A stretch of DNA of 32,781 bases from Desulfovibrio sp. (GCA_031288535.1 JAITRF010000075.1:1-32781), one strand, 5' to 3'. Positions 7,373 through 15,385 are shown, numbered from the stretch's first letter. Translations and numbers: made by a program. Notes: generated from the letters alone by a model not told the origin.

Positions 7373-7927
7373 TCAGAGGATCTGGTCGAAAAAGGCCGGG
7401 GCGGGGTGCGGAATGACCAAGGTGCCGACCAGCAGACCGGATTCAGCGGCCATGGCGCTTCCGGCATCCACGGATGCCCTGACGGCGGCCACGTCGCCCA
7501 GAAGCAGCACATAGCCTTTGCCTCCCAGCCCCAGAGCCATGCGCACGTCCATCAGCGTCACCTCGGCGGCTTTGACCGCCGCGTCGGCCGCCCTGATGGC
7601 GGCGGCTACCGAATAGGTCTCGATGACGCCCAGGGCGCCGCGCTCCACGATGGGCTGACAGCCGGCGATGGCGCTGATGACGGTGCGGTGGATGTTGGGG
7701 ATGACGAACCAGTCGGCCAGGCTGGAGGGTTTTATCAGACGCGCGGCTTGCAGGGACGCCTCCACGGCCGCCACGTCGCCGGAAACCGCGGCCGTGTATT
7801 TGCCGGGGCAAATGGTCTTGAAAAAGAGCGGTCTGACGTCGGCCGTCTTGACCATCGCGTCCGCGGCTTCCATGCCTGCGGCGATGCTGGTGTATTCCGC
7901 CATGCCGACGGCGGCGTGAGCTTGCAT
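7373..7927 (-). CDS. pduT: BMC shell protein, PduT-like (two BMC domains)
   Basis: A 184-aa protein with two BMC domains in tandem (about 5-90 and 96-180), expected to form a pseudohexameric trimer in a microcompartment shell. The loop KTICPGKY places Cys40 at the position that in PduT binds a [4Fe-4S] cluster at the trimer pore, so an electron-conducting role is likely rather than a simple facet. Homology to PduT runs end to end (GMAEYTSIAAGMEAADAMVK, GVIETYSVAAAIRAADAAVK, LLVGTLVIPHP). The start has GAGGCGCTT before the ATG and is 11 bp after the pduS-like stop, so the two are co-translated. Electrons would come from the PduS-like protein. Confidence 0.93.
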   Translation of the reverse strand: MQAHAAVGMAEYTSIAAGMEAADAMVKTADVRPLFFKTICPGKYTAAVSGDVAAVEASLQAARLIKPSSLADWFVIPNIHRTVISAIAGCQPIVERGALGVIETYSVAAAIRAADAAVKAAEVTLMDVRMALGLGGKGYVLLLGDVAAVRASVDAGSAMAAESGLLVGTLVIPHPAPAFFDQIL

Positions 7928-7938
7928 AAGCGCCTCGT

Positions 7939-9291
7939 TTACCGTTTGATCTCTATGCCGTCCCCGATTTGTGCCACCACGCCGTCAATGCTGGCGTGCA
8001 GGCGCGCGCCCAGCGCGTTTTCCGGTATCTCTGCGATCAGGTCTCCGGCCTTTACCTTATCGCCCGGCCGCACCACCGGTTGAGCCGGGGCGCCGATGTG
8101 CTGGCGCAGGGACAAAAAGACTGTGGACGGCTCGATATCGCCCAGATACGGAGTTTCAAGCCCCATATAGGGGGCTATGCCGATGCGCGCGGCCAGCCGG
8201 GGCACGGGAATTTTGCGGAAGTCACGCCAGATTTGGAAATCCGCGCAGATATCGCGCGATCCGCCGTAGTTTTTCCGCGCCTCGCGCAGGCCGGTCTTGA
8301 CCGCCTGATTGATGCGGCGGGGCGAAAGTTCCATGGGACAGGAATAGTGTTCGCAGATGCCGCATTCGCAACAGAGCAGCGCAAGTTCTCCGTCCCGGGT
8401 TTCCAGTTCCACTCCTCCGCCGAAGGCGCGCATGACCCGGTGCGTTTCAAAGGGGTGTCCGATCAGGCGGCGCGGACACAGGTCCGAGCAGAACCGGCAC
8501 TGGATACAGGCGGACCTGGCCCGCCCCCGCATGGCCTGTGGTTCCTGAATCGCGTTGCGGTGCAGGGGGTGACCGGAGGGCAGGACGATCAGTCCTCCGC
8601 TGGTCTTGCTGACGCTTTCACGGGCCAGATCCCGGGGTCCGCCTATAAACCGGCCCATCATCGGGCCGCCTGCGATAAACACCGGGTCGGCGGGCAAAGC
8701 GCCCCCGCAGGCGGCGAGACAGTCGGCCAGAGGGGCGCCGATGGGAGCGCGCACTATGCCCGGTCCGGCCACCGCGCCGGTAACGGTCAGGGTCTTGCGG
8801 GTCACGGGCTGCGCGGCGTTTACCGCCGCATCCACGCTGACCAGGGTGCCCACGTTGGCCACGACGGTACCCACGGCCAGAGGAATGCCAAGCGGGGGCA
8901 CGCTGCGTCCGGTGACTTCGCGTACCAGCACCTGCTCGTCCCCGGCCGGGTAAAAATCGTCCAGGAGAAAGAGTTCCAGTCCCTGTTCGGCAGCGGCGTC
9001 GCGCAGAATTCCAATGAGCTCCGCATGCTTCTTTTTCAGCGCCAGAACCCCCCGCGCCGGTTTCGCCGGGTCGCCTACGAAGTCCGCCAGGGTACGCAAG
9101 GCCCTGGCAAGGGACTTTGCGTTATGGTGCATGATGTGCTGGTCAGTGTGCAGGAGCGGTTCGCATTCACAGCCGTTGGCGATGACCGTATCCGCAGACG
9201 CGGCGTATTTCACGTGCGCCGGGAACCCGGCCCCGCCTTCGCCCACTATGCCGGCCGCTTTGACAGCGGCGATGAAATCGTCTTTGTCCAT
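7939..9291 (-). CDS. pduS: PduS/RnfC-like iron-sulfur flavoprotein
   Basis: A 450-aa RnfC-like electron-transfer protein. Order of elements: nucleotide-binding glycine-rich start (GIVGEGGAGFPAHVKYA), a Complex1_51K/SLBB-type core (about 110-240), two 4Fe-4S motifs (C262-x2-C-x2-C-x3-CP, and a Cys set around 307-318 in CCECGICEHYSCP), and a C-terminal barrel-sandwich hybrid domain (PGDKVKAGDLIAEI..GVVAQIGDGIEIKR). PduS in Salmonella is a cobalamin reductase that binds PduT; in other BMC types the homologue is thought to recycle NADH across the shell. It is the first gene of the operon. No strong Shine-Dalgarno is visible; a likely promoter ends about 20 nt upstream of the ATG, giving a very short leader. 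Confidence 0.92.
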   Translation of the reverse strand: MDKDDFIAAVKAAGIVGEGGAGFPAHVKYAASADTVIANGCECEPLLHTDQHIMHHNAKSLARALRTLADFVGDPAKPARGVLALKKKHAELIGILRDAAAEQGLELFLLDDFYPAGDEQVLVREVTGRSVPPLGIPLAVGTVVANVGTLVSVDAAVNAAQPVTRKTLTVTGAVAGPGIVRAPIGAPLADCLAACGGALPADPVFIAGGPMMGRFIGGPRDLARESVSKTSGGLIVLPSGHPLHRNAIQEPQAMRGRARSACIQCRFCSDLCPRRLIGHPFETHRVMRAFGGGVELETRDGELALLCCECGICEHYSCPMELSPRRINQAVKTGLREARKNYGGSRDICADFQIWRDFRKIPVPRLAARIGIAPYMGLETPYLGDIEPSTVFLSLRQHIGAPAQPVVRPGDKVKAGDLIAEIPENALGARLHASIDGVVAQIGDGIEIKR

Positions 9292-9318
9292 GCCAAACTC
9301 TGCACCGGTTGTGCGGAC

Positions 9319-9347
9319 AGGTTACCACGCCGGCCGGGCTATGGCAA
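9319..9347 (-). promoter_or_regulatory. Candidate promoter of the BMC operon
   Basis: On the minus strand, TTGCCA (9342-9347), a 17-bp spacer and TAACCT (9319-9324) preceded by TGG, i.e. an extended -10. The predicted transcript would start near 9312, about 20 nt before the pduS-like ATG. No operator is evident. Confidence 0.45.
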
Positions 9348-9434
9348 TCGGCAAACCGCTGTCCTCTGCCTCTTCGCGCCTACGTATTTTATGGAATATC
9401 CATGCGTTGCCGTCTACATTGAAAAACCGGCGAG

Positions 9435-9465
9435 AAATCCGGCTGCTGCGTTATGTACCGGATTT
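9435..9465 (-). terminator. Possible glpX terminator hairpin
   Basis: AAATCCGG (9435-9442) and CCGGATTT (9458-9465) form an 8-bp stem 23 nt past the glpX stop. On the minus strand it is followed, after CTCGCCGG, by TTTTTC. It would separate glpX transcription from the BMC operon. Confidence 0.35.
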
Positions 9466-9487
9466 TCCCGACATGCGCGGGCAGCGG

Positions 9488-10489
9488 TCAGTCGTAATCC
9501 ACGGAGCTGATCTTCATGAGTTTGTCGAAATTGTGGTGGGCCTCCATATAGCGCAAGGCGCCGGTCTTGCCGCGTATAACCAGGGAATGGGTCACGGCGC
9601 CGGTTCCGATGTATTTGACCCCCTGGAGGAAGGTGCCGCCGGAGATGCCGGTGGCCGCGAAAAAAACCTCGTCCGTTTTTATGAGGCTGTCCGTGGTCAG
9701 GATGTCGCGCAGGTCGAGTCCGGCGTTTAATATTGCCTCTTTTTCCACGTAAGACTGCGGGTCCAGCCTGCCCAGGATTCTCCCGCCCATGCCTTTGATG
9801 GCGCAGGCGGCGAGCACTCCCTCGGGCGTGCCCCCGGTGCCCAGCATCATGTCCACTTCGGACCTGGGATCCGCGGCCATCAACGCCCCGCTCACGTCCC
9901 CGTCGCTGTGCAGTTGAATGCGCGCCCCGGTTTCGCGGATTCTCTGAATCAGGAGCTGGTGCCGGGGCTTGTCCAGAACAAAGACCACCAGATCGTCCAC
10001 GTCCTTGCCCAGAGTGCGCGCGACCTTGCGCAGGTTGTCCGGCACCGGGGCGTCGATGTCCACCACGTCTTTCGCCGCCTCCGGCACCACGAGCTTGCGC
10101 ATGTAGAAGCTGGGGCCGGGATTGTACATGGTCCCGGCCGGGGCCGCGCCCACCACGCAGATGGCGTTCGGCCGGCCGAAGGCCAGGAGATTCGTGCCCT
10201 CCACGGGGTCCACGGCGATGTCCAGGGCGGGGCCTTTGCCCAGGCCGAGCTTTTCGCCGTTATACAGCATGGGGGCCTCGTCTTTTTCTCCCTCGCCGAT
10301 AATCACCGTGCCGTTTATGTCCAGAGAATTGAATACGAGGCGCATGGCGTCTACGGCGGCCTTGTCCCCCGCTTCCTTCTCGCCGCGCCCGAGCCAGCGC
10401 GCGGAAGCCAAAGCCGCGGCCTCGGTGACGCGCACAAGGTCAAGGGCGAGATTGCTGGTCGGTGCTTCTTTGGATTTGGGCAGTGTCAT
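9488..10489 (-). CDS. glpX: Class II fructose-1,6-bisphosphatase
   Basis: Hydrolyses fructose-1,6-bisphosphate to fructose-6-phosphate in gluconeogenesis; metal-dependent and of the lithium-sensitive fold family. Clear GlpX motifs: AALASARWLGRGEKEAGDKAAVDAMR, the metal-binding GEGEKDEAPMLY and DPVEGTN, then DGDVSGAL and GTGGTPEGVLAACAIK. The start is ATG 10489 because GGAGGAACCC lies just upstream. The in-frame TTG at 10501 would overlap that site. The product is 333 aa, normal for the family. It follows the TerC-family gene by 41 bp and probably shares its transcript with dapA. Confidence 0.96.
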   Translation of the reverse strand: MTLPKSKEAPTSNLALDLVRVTEAAALASARWLGRGEKEAGDKAAVDAMRLVFNSLDINGTVIIGEGEKDEAPMLYNGEKLGLGKGPALDIAVDPVEGTNLLAFGRPNAICVVGAAPAGTMYNPGPSFYMRKLVVPEAAKDVVDIDAPVPDNLRKVARTLGKDVDDLVVFVLDKPRHQLLIQRIRETGARIQLHSDGDVSGALMAADPRSEVDMMLGTGGTPEGVLAACAIKGMGGRILGRLDPQSYVEKEAILNAGLDLRDILTTDSLIKTDEVFFAATGISGGTFLQGVKYIGTGAVTHSLVIRGKTGALRYMEAHHNFDKLMKISSVDYD

Positions 10490-10530
10490 GGGTTCCTCCA
10501 ATGAAATAAAGCGTCAGAATGCCGGGAAGG

Positions 10531-11475
10531 TCATTTTTTTTCAGGCAGTAAAAAGGAAGCCGCTATTCCGGCGAGCAGCAGGCCCAGCACCACCGCCAGA
10601 CTGACCAGAGGAGGCAGATGCACCCAGCCGGTGATGTCCAGCAGCATTTTCAGGCCGATGTAAACCAGAATTACTATGACCGCCTTTTCCAGGTGGACCA
10701 GGTAGCGTCTGGCCGCGGCCAGAAGAAAATACAGGGCGCGCAGGCCGAGTATGGCAAAGATGTTGCTCGTGTAGACCAGGAAAGGGTCCTGGGTGATGGC
10801 GATGACCGCGGGCACGGAATCGAAGGCGAACATTATGTCCGCAAATTCTATCACCACCAGGCAGAGGAAGAGAGGCGTGGCTTTTAAGGGTCCGCCGGCC
10901 TCGGTCCGGACGAAGAAGTCGTGTCCGGAGAGCCGCTCGTGGATGGGGAAGAATTTCCGGGCCAGGGTCACCGACCAGTGTTTGCTGTAGTCTTCGATCT
11001 CCTCTTTGGGCGAGCGCATCTGCTGCCACATCTTGTAAGCCGTCCAGAGCACGAACAGGCCGAAGGCGCCCAGAGCGTAAGGGCCGAAAAAAACTATGAA
11101 GGAGGACCCGGCGGCGATAAAGACCATACGCAGGACAAGCGCCCCGGCTATGCCGAAAAAAAGCACCCGGTGCAGGTATTCTTCCCTGACCGCGAAAGAG
11201 GAGAAAATGGCCATCATCACAAAAAGGTTGTCAACGGAGAGGGATTTTTCCAGCCAGTAGCCGGCCAGAAAAAGCGAGGCGTCGTCTTTGCCGTGCGTTA
11301 AAAACACATAGAGGGCGAAGCACTGGGCGAGGCCGATCCAGAATACGGACCAGCGCAGGGCGCTGCCGAAGGCAACGGGTTCGTCCTGTTTGTGCGCCCG
11401 CAGGTCGACCAGCAGGCAGACGACGACACCCGCGATAAAAACGATGAGGTGGGCTAACGTGTAGTGCGAGAGCAT
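10531..11475 (-). CDS. TerC/Alx-family membrane protein
   Basis: A 314-aa polytopic inner-membrane protein with about nine hydrophobic helices. The family signatures are present: EKSLSVDNLFVMMAIF near residue 76 and FADIMFAFDSVPAVIAIT..PFLVYTSNIFAILGLRALYFLL around 210-252, with the conserved acidic residues inside the membrane. Alx/TerC proteins have been linked to manganese export and metallation of secreted proteins; the historical link to tellurium resistance is weaker. The start is 11 bp after dapA, so it is in that operon. A free-standing metal riboswitch of the yybP-ykoY type has no room here. Confidence 0.9.
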   Translation of the reverse strand: MLSHYTLAHLIVFIAGVVVCLLVDLRAHKQDEPVAFGSALRWSVFWIGLAQCFALYVFLTHGKDDASLFLAGYWLEKSLSVDNLFVMMAIFSSFAVREEYLHRVLFFGIAGALVLRMVFIAAGSSFIVFFGPYALGAFGLFVLWTAYKMWQQMRSPKEEIEDYSKHWSVTLARKFFPIHERLSGHDFFVRTEAGGPLKATPLFLCLVVIEFADIMFAFDSVPAVIAITQDPFLVYTSNIFAILGLRALYFLLAAARRYLVHLEKAVIVILVYIGLKMLLDITGWVHLPPLVSLAVVLGLLLAGIAASFLLPEKK

Positions 11476-11486
11476 GGGTTACCGCA

Positions 11487-12383
11487 TCACTTCCCGACGC
11501 AGAGGCCGCGGCCGTGTTCACGCAACGTTTCCTCCAGCTTGCGCGCGTTGTCCGGGGTCAGGGGCGAAAGCGGCAGACGCGGGCTTGCGTCTTCAAAGAG
11601 GCCGAGAAGACCCAGCGCGGTTTTGACGGGCACAGGGTTGGTTTCCAGAAAACAGGCCCGGCACAGAGGGGCCAGCTTGTAGTGCAGCTCGCGCGCCTTT
11701 TGCGTCTCCCCGGCGAACCAGGCCGAGCAGAGCTCGCGTACCGGGCGCGGGGCGATGTTCGAAACGACGGAAATAACCCCTTTGCCGCCGACGGCAAGTA
11801 TGGGGAGCAGGGTGAAGTCGTCACCGGAGAGCAGGACAAAATCACTGTCGCAAAGCTCCAGGATGTCGGAGACCTGCGTGAGGTTGCCCGTGGCCTCCTT
11901 GACGCCTATGACGTTGTCCAGGTCCTCGTACATGCGGGCCATGGTCGCGGGGGCCACGTTCATCCCGGTGCGCGAGGGCACGTTGTAGACCAGGGCGGGT
12001 ATGGGGACCGCGTCGTTGATGGCCTTGAAATGCGCGTAGAGCCCTTCCTGGGTGGGTTTGTTGTAATAGGGGGTGATCAGAAGCACGGCGTCCGCGCCCG
12101 CGTCGCGCGCGAAGCGCGTCAGGCTTATGGCCTCCCCGGTATTGTTGGAACCCGCGCCGGCGATGACCGGCACGCGGCCTTTGGCCTGATCTATACAGAT
12201 GCGGATGACCGCCTCGTGTTCGGCATGGGAAAGGGTGGCGGATTCTCCGGTAGTCCCGCAAGGCACCAAACCGTCTATTCCTTCGTCGATCTGGGTTTCA
12301 ACAAGTCTGCGAAACCCCTCCTCGTCCACGCGCCCATTCCGGAAAGGGGTCGCGAGGGCCGTTATTGCTCCTTGCAAACGCAT
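11487..12383 (-). CDS. dapA: 4-hydroxy-tetrahydrodipicolinate synthase
   Basis: Condenses pyruvate with aspartate semialdehyde at the first step of lysine/diaminopimelate synthesis. With the start placed at 12383 (MRLQGAITALATPF) the catalytic residues fall at family positions: Tyr133 in LVYNVPSRTG and the Schiff-base lysine K162 in VIGVKEATGN. GTTGES at 43-48 is also intact. A start at 12413 adds ten residues but has no Shine-Dalgarno, whereas GAGGCGG precedes 12383. It is the first gene of dapA-terC-glpX. A second lysine-pathway gene, dapF, lies at 28459-29382. Confidence 0.96.
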   Translation of the reverse strand: MRLQGAITALATPFRNGRVDEEGFRRLVETQIDEGIDGLVPCGTTGESATLSHAEHEAVIRICIDQAKGRVPVIAGAGSNNTGEAISLTRFARDAGADAVLLITPYYNKPTQEGLYAHFKAINDAVPIPALVYNVPSRTGMNVAPATMARMYEDLDNVIGVKEATGNLTQVSDILELCDSDFVLLSGDDFTLLPILAVGGKGVISVVSNIAPRPVRELCSAWFAGETQKARELHYKLAPLCRACFLETNPVPVKTALGLLGLFEDASPRLPLSPLTPDNARKLEETLREHGRGLCVGK

Positions 12384-12437
12384 GAAATTACCCGCCTCAG
12401 CATTATCCGCCATAACAGATTTTCGAAACAGTCTAAT

Positions 12438-12466
12438 ACGTTACACCTAAAGCGGGGACACGTCAA
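12438..12466 (-). promoter_or_regulatory. Candidate dapA promoter
   Basis: On the minus strand, TTGACG (12461-12466), a 17-bp spacer and TAACGT (12438-12443), about 50-80 bp before the dapA start. The -35 is near consensus and the -10 weak. It probably drives dapA, terC and glpX. Confidence 0.45.
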
Positions 12467-12484
12467 CAATGAAGAAGGGATTTT

Positions 12485-12518
12485 TCAGGGCTGACGCACC
12501 TTGTTGCATCGGCCCTGA
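12485..12518. repeat. TCAGGGCTGACGCA palindrome
   Basis: TCAGGGC (12485-12491) pairs with GCCCTGA (12512-12518) and the stem continues inward with GACGCA/TGCATC allowing a mismatch and a wobble. The same terminal sequence AGGGCTGACGCA occurs at 24971-25000 and 25123-25134. It lies in the 200-bp gap between the TSUP permease and dapA; nothing else apart from the dapA promoter is seen there. Confidence 0.5.
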
Positions 12519-12614
12519 TCGTAAAATACTCTGTACTTGGCAGGATCCGCCAACGAGATATACCGGAAGGCGGCCTCGTACGGAAAAGGAACGGCCTTTA
12601 AGCGGAAGTCAAGG

Positions 12615-13403
12615 CTAAAATCCGGATGAAAAGACCTTCCAGAGCAGGGAACCGAAAAGCAGCAGCAGACTTACGCCAAGCACCCGCCGCACAAAGGAAG
12701 GGCCAATGCGCATGGTCATGCGCGCCCCGATGAGGTTGCCCGCGATATTGGCCAAAGACAGCGGCAGGGCCAGGAGATACCAGACATGCCCGTGCAGGGC
12801 GAACATGAAGGATGCGCTTCCCGAGGCGGCGAGATTGAATATCTTGATAGTGGCCGAAGCCTGCACCAGCCCCATGCCCAGAAAAAAATGAAAGCCCATG
12901 ATGTAGAAACTGCCAGAACCGGGTCCGAAAAAGCCGTCATAGAGGCCCACGACCAGGCAGACAAGGACGGTGCGCAAATATAGGGCGCGCGGGCCGAACT
13001 CCCGGCGTTGCGCGCTTTCTTTCTTGGGGAAAAAGGTGACGGCAATGCCCAGAGGCAGCATAAAAACCAGGATCAGGCCGATGGCGCGGCTGTCAAAGAA
13101 AAGCAGGGCGCGGGAACCGACGAGGCCGCCAAGCAGGGCAAAGGGCAGGCCGCGCAGGGCCGCGTCCCTGTCCACGAAACCGCCCCAGACATAGGCGGCC
13201 AGGGCCGAAAATATGCCGGGCAGCGAGGCGGTCTTGTTGGTGCCCATGACCACTTCCGCAGGCAATCCGGTCAGAAGCAGGGCCGGGATGGTCAGCAGAC
13301 CCCCGCCGCCGCTTATGCTGTCCAGAAATCCCCCGGCGAAGAAAACCGCAACCAGAAAAAGGACAAGCCCCGCGTCAAAGTCTCCCGGATTGACGCCTAC
13401 CAT
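12615..13403 (-). CDS. TSUP-family (TauE/SafE) permease
   Basis: A 262-aa integral membrane protein with about eight helices. The family hallmarks are the two repeated signatures: GGFLDSISGGGGLLTIPALLLTGLP near the start and VGLYDGFFGPGSGSFYIMGF in the second half. TSUP proteins export or import sulfite, sulfonates or other organic anions. In a sulfur-reducing organism a sulfur anion is attractive but the substrate is not proven. The start at 13403 (MVGVNPGDF) is preferred because AAAGGTGG precedes it; an upstream ATG at 13448 adds 15 non-conserved residues. It is transcribed alone. Confidence 0.88.
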   Translation of the reverse strand: MVGVNPGDFDAGLVLFLVAVFFAGGFLDSISGGGGLLTIPALLLTGLPAEVVMGTNKTASLPGIFSALAAYVWGGFVDRDAALRGLPFALLGGLVGSRALLFFDSRAIGLILVFMLPLGIAVTFFPKKESAQRREFGPRALYLRTVLVCLVVGLYDGFFGPGSGSFYIMGFHFFLGMGLVQASATIKIFNLAASGSASFMFALHGHVWYLLALPLSLANIAGNLIGARMTMRIGPSFVRRVLGVSLLLLFGSLLWKVFSSGF

Positions 13404-13489
13404 TGAACTATTCCACCTTTCTCCTATTCGACAGAAGCGCCGCAGCAATTCCCGGAGCGGTAAATACGCATAACGCCTTATAGTAAGGC

Positions 13490-14590
13490 TTACCGGCCAA
13501 AAACCCAGTCGTACCGTATTTTTAATTCATTGCCGATAGTCATGGGCAGACGTTTATCGTGCTGGAGTCTGCCAACAACGATGCCTGGGGCTATATCTAC
13601 AGAAGAGGCAAAGCTTTTAATGCCGGAAATATTTCCGTTCCAGTTGCTTATAAAAATTCTATATTTTTCTTCAGGTATAAGCGTATTCATAGCAAATTTA
13701 TTAGCCTGGATTTCTTCCGGTGAATCGTTAGTCCTTTCATTAATATATATCTCTTTTGAGGAATGTGATAAAATATGTTTCATTTCATGAAAAAAGGAAA
13801 ACCATAAATGATCATTGCTTTTATGACACAAGCTTAGTTGAATAATCGGTTTACCTCCAAACCAGTGTGCGGCCCCTGAAAGGACGGTTCCAGGAAGTTT
13901 CGGCACAAATAAAACAATAACTCCGCACTGTTGGCAAATTTCCTGTAGGCGTGGGACAAAAATTTTAACGTCTGTATACCCGGCAAGACCCCTTATAGAT
14001 TCTATCTCTTGGCGAAAGGAATTCCTGTTGAATGGAGGGATTTGTTTTTGAATGGCAATTTTTTGCCCAAACCGCAGCCATGCGGCTACAGAAGTAGCTT
14101 TTGAGGAAAAAGCCTGAGAGCTGCGGTAGGAAACGTTCAGCTTGCCCTGACCCCATATTTCGCCCCATGCCTCCGGCGAGGCGACACCGAAAAACTCCAG
14201 AAGTAATTTAACGATGCCGCTTTTCTCTCTTTTTTTAGGTATCCACCCTAATTTGACCATCCCGGCAACTGGAAAAGAAGATGCCCATTCTTCTTGACGT
14301 GCAAGGCTCTCTCTCTCCGCCTCTTCTGCCTTATACAGCTTGTATTGCCTTTCAAGAGAAAGCCAAAATCCGGCGCGAACGCCTAAAACCTTCTCAAGCT
14401 GTAACGCCGTTTCTTCGCTTAAAGAAGCGCTCCCTTTCATCAGTTCATTGACAAATTTCGACGTCCTGCCCATCCTGCGGGCAAGCTCGGATTGCGTCAT
14501 CTCCCGGTCGTCAATGACTTCTTGGATCGAAATTCCCGGATGAGGCACCCAATCCGGGGAGAATTGATTTTTGGTGGTATAACTAGTCAT
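13490..14590 (-). CDS. HigA-type antitoxin with ImmA/IrrE domain
   Basis: A 366-aa protein. The N-terminal helix-turn-helix (about 20-75: ISIQEVIDDREMTQSELARRMGRTSKFVNELMKG) is of the XRE/HigA type. The C-terminal half is an ImmA/IrrE metalloprotease-like domain with the zinc motif H268-E-M-K-H272 in WFSFFHEMKHILSH. This fused form is found as the antitoxin partner of RelE/HigB-family toxins, and the upstream gene fits. The two genes overlap by 8 bp. Codon use and base composition are visibly richer in A/T than in neighbouring genes, suggesting transfer. It probably represses its own promoter through the direct repeats at 14960-14997. Confidence 0.88.
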   Translation of the reverse strand: MTSYTTKNQFSPDWVPHPGISIQEVIDDREMTQSELARRMGRTSKFVNELMKGSASLSEETALQLEKVLGVRAGFWLSLERQYKLYKAEEAERESLARQEEWASSFPVAGMVKLGWIPKKREKSGIVKLLLEFFGVASPEAWGEIWGQGKLNVSYRSSQAFSSKATSVAAWLRFGQKIAIQKQIPPFNRNSFRQEIESIRGLAGYTDVKIFVPRLQEICQQCGVIVLFVPKLPGTVLSGAAHWFGGKPIIQLSLCHKSNDHLWFSFFHEMKHILSHSSKEIYINERTNDSPEEIQANKFAMNTLIPEEKYRIFISNWNGNISGIKSFASSVDIAPGIVVGRLQHDKRLPMTIGNELKIRYDWVFGR

Positions 14591-14936
14591 GGTAGTTCTC
14601 CACGCTTAACACAGTGACAGCATAGATTTTTTCCCAGACAAGTTTTCCGTCGGCATTCAAGGGAAGAGGATCGACGTTTGGCTCAATGAGCAGACGTAGT
14701 GCTCCTGTAATCCTAATTGCCATAACTCCGGTAGGATCTTTGCCTTTTCGCTTTTGTAATTCATGGCATCGCGGACTTGGAGGAAGATTGGAAAATTCCC
14801 ATAGATTCGCCGCCGCGCACAATTGGACTTGGCGATTCAGAATAGCTTCGGCAGCTTGCCTGCCAAATTTCCTCGTCAGCTCTTTTTTCGAGATGCAAAG
14901 AGCGCGAAGCCTTTCCGATTTATACGATATATCCAT
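14583..14936 (-). CDS. RelE/HigB-like toxin
   Basis: A 117-aa protein of the plasmid-maintenance killer (HigB/RelE-like mRNA interferase) type. Recognisable features are FGRQAAEAILNRQVQLCAAANLWEFSNLPPSPRCHEL and the terminal AVTVLSVENYHD. Conserved basic residues (KRKGK, MAIRITGALRLLIEP) would act on ribosome-bound mRNA. It precedes its antitoxin, the HigBA order, and the frames overlap by 8 bp for translational coupling. It is slightly longer than common HigB proteins (about 92-110). No strong Shine-Dalgarno is visible at the ATG, which would keep toxin synthesis low. Confidence 0.8.
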   Translation of the reverse strand: MDISYKSERLRALCISKKELTRKFGRQAAEAILNRQVQLCAAANLWEFSNLPPSPRCHELQKRKGKDPTGVMAIRITGALRLLIEPNVDPLPLNADGKLVWEKIYAVTVLSVENYHD

Positions 14937-14959
14937 ACTGGCGGCGTGTCAATTTTTCA

Positions 14960-14997
14960 TTAACCAAATCGGTAATTTTTTTAACAAACAAAATCGG
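14960..14997 (-). promoter_or_regulatory. Operator-like direct repeats upstream of toxin-antitoxin
   Basis: Two similar sequences in the same direction on the minus strand, CCGATTTGGTTAA (14960-14972) and CCGATTTTGTTTGTTAA (14981-14997), lie 25-60 bp before the toxin start. Direct or inverted repeats at this place are typical HigA binding sites. The surrounding sequence is AT-rich; no clear -35/-10 pair is placed with confidence. Confidence 0.4.
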
Positions 14998-15037
14998 AGG
15001 CAGATTTAAGCAAATCTTGAGGTTTATCAATTTGTTG

Positions 15038-15304
15038 TTATCTGCCGATGACTATGCCGGGATAGTCGCCGGGCAACATAAGCCGCCCGAAAACCCGAAA
15101 CATCCAATCCAAAACCGCGCCGTTCACGATAAACGTCAGGCCCTCCAAGCGGGGAGACGAGAGCGCCATGTGCGGCCAGACCGAAGCTGGTCCGTCCAGT
15201 TCCCGGCCCTTGATGTATTCCCGATAAATAGCGGCGATGCCCCTTTCCGCCTTTGGCGGGGGGCCGTTCGCCTCGCGTGGGCGTGGATTGAAGCTTCCGG
15301 GTAA
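15038..15304 (-). pseudogene. Remnant of an unidentified gene (C-terminal part)
   Basis: An open minus-strand frame of 88 codons has protein-like composition in its last two thirds (IAAIYREYIKGRELDGPA, ALSSPRLEGLTFIVNGAV, LDWMFRVFGRLMLPGDY), ending GIVIGR and TAA. It has no ATG, GTG or TTG before an internal Met, and no Shine-Dalgarno. Its beginning is the antisense of the CRISPR-like repeat. The simplest reading is the 3' end of a truncated gene joined to foreign sequence. I do not recognise the family. Confidence 0.35.
15263..15294 (+). repeat. Solitary CRISPR type I-C-like repeat
   Basis: The 32 nt ending GGGCGTGGATTGAAGC resemble type I-C repeats, which typically end in GGGCGTGGATTGAAAC and have the same short internal palindrome. 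By eye about 25 of 32 positions agree with the I-C repeat I recall from Desulfovibrio. No second copy lies at spacer distance on either side and no cas gene is in the window. It may be the degenerate terminal repeat of a lost array, or an unrelated sequence. Confidence 0.35.
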
Positions 15305-15319
15305 TCACCCGTTTTTGAA

Positions 15320-15348
15320 ACAGCCGCCTGATCGGCGGCTGTTTTTTT
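15320..15348 (+). terminator. Rho-independent terminator
   Basis: ACAGCCGCC (15320-15328), loop TGATC, GGCGGCTGT (15334-15342), then a run of T to 15348. A textbook intrinsic terminator on the plus strand, although no intact plus-strand gene precedes it. It may be left over from the lost locus to its left. Confidence 0.8.
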
Positions 15349-15385
15349 ATCTTAAGGAACAGAGAACGGCGTGGTGAAGGTTTTT

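Noticed and set aside
11476..11486. Possible manganese riboswitch for the TerC-family gene
   Set aside because: Only 11 bp separate it from dapA, so there is no room for such an RNA.
15017..15304. 95-codon plus-strand ORF and the 93-codon minus-strand ORF at the same place
   Set aside because: Neither has a ribosome site or protein-like composition; the third frame (15038-15304 minus) looks more like a gene remnant.
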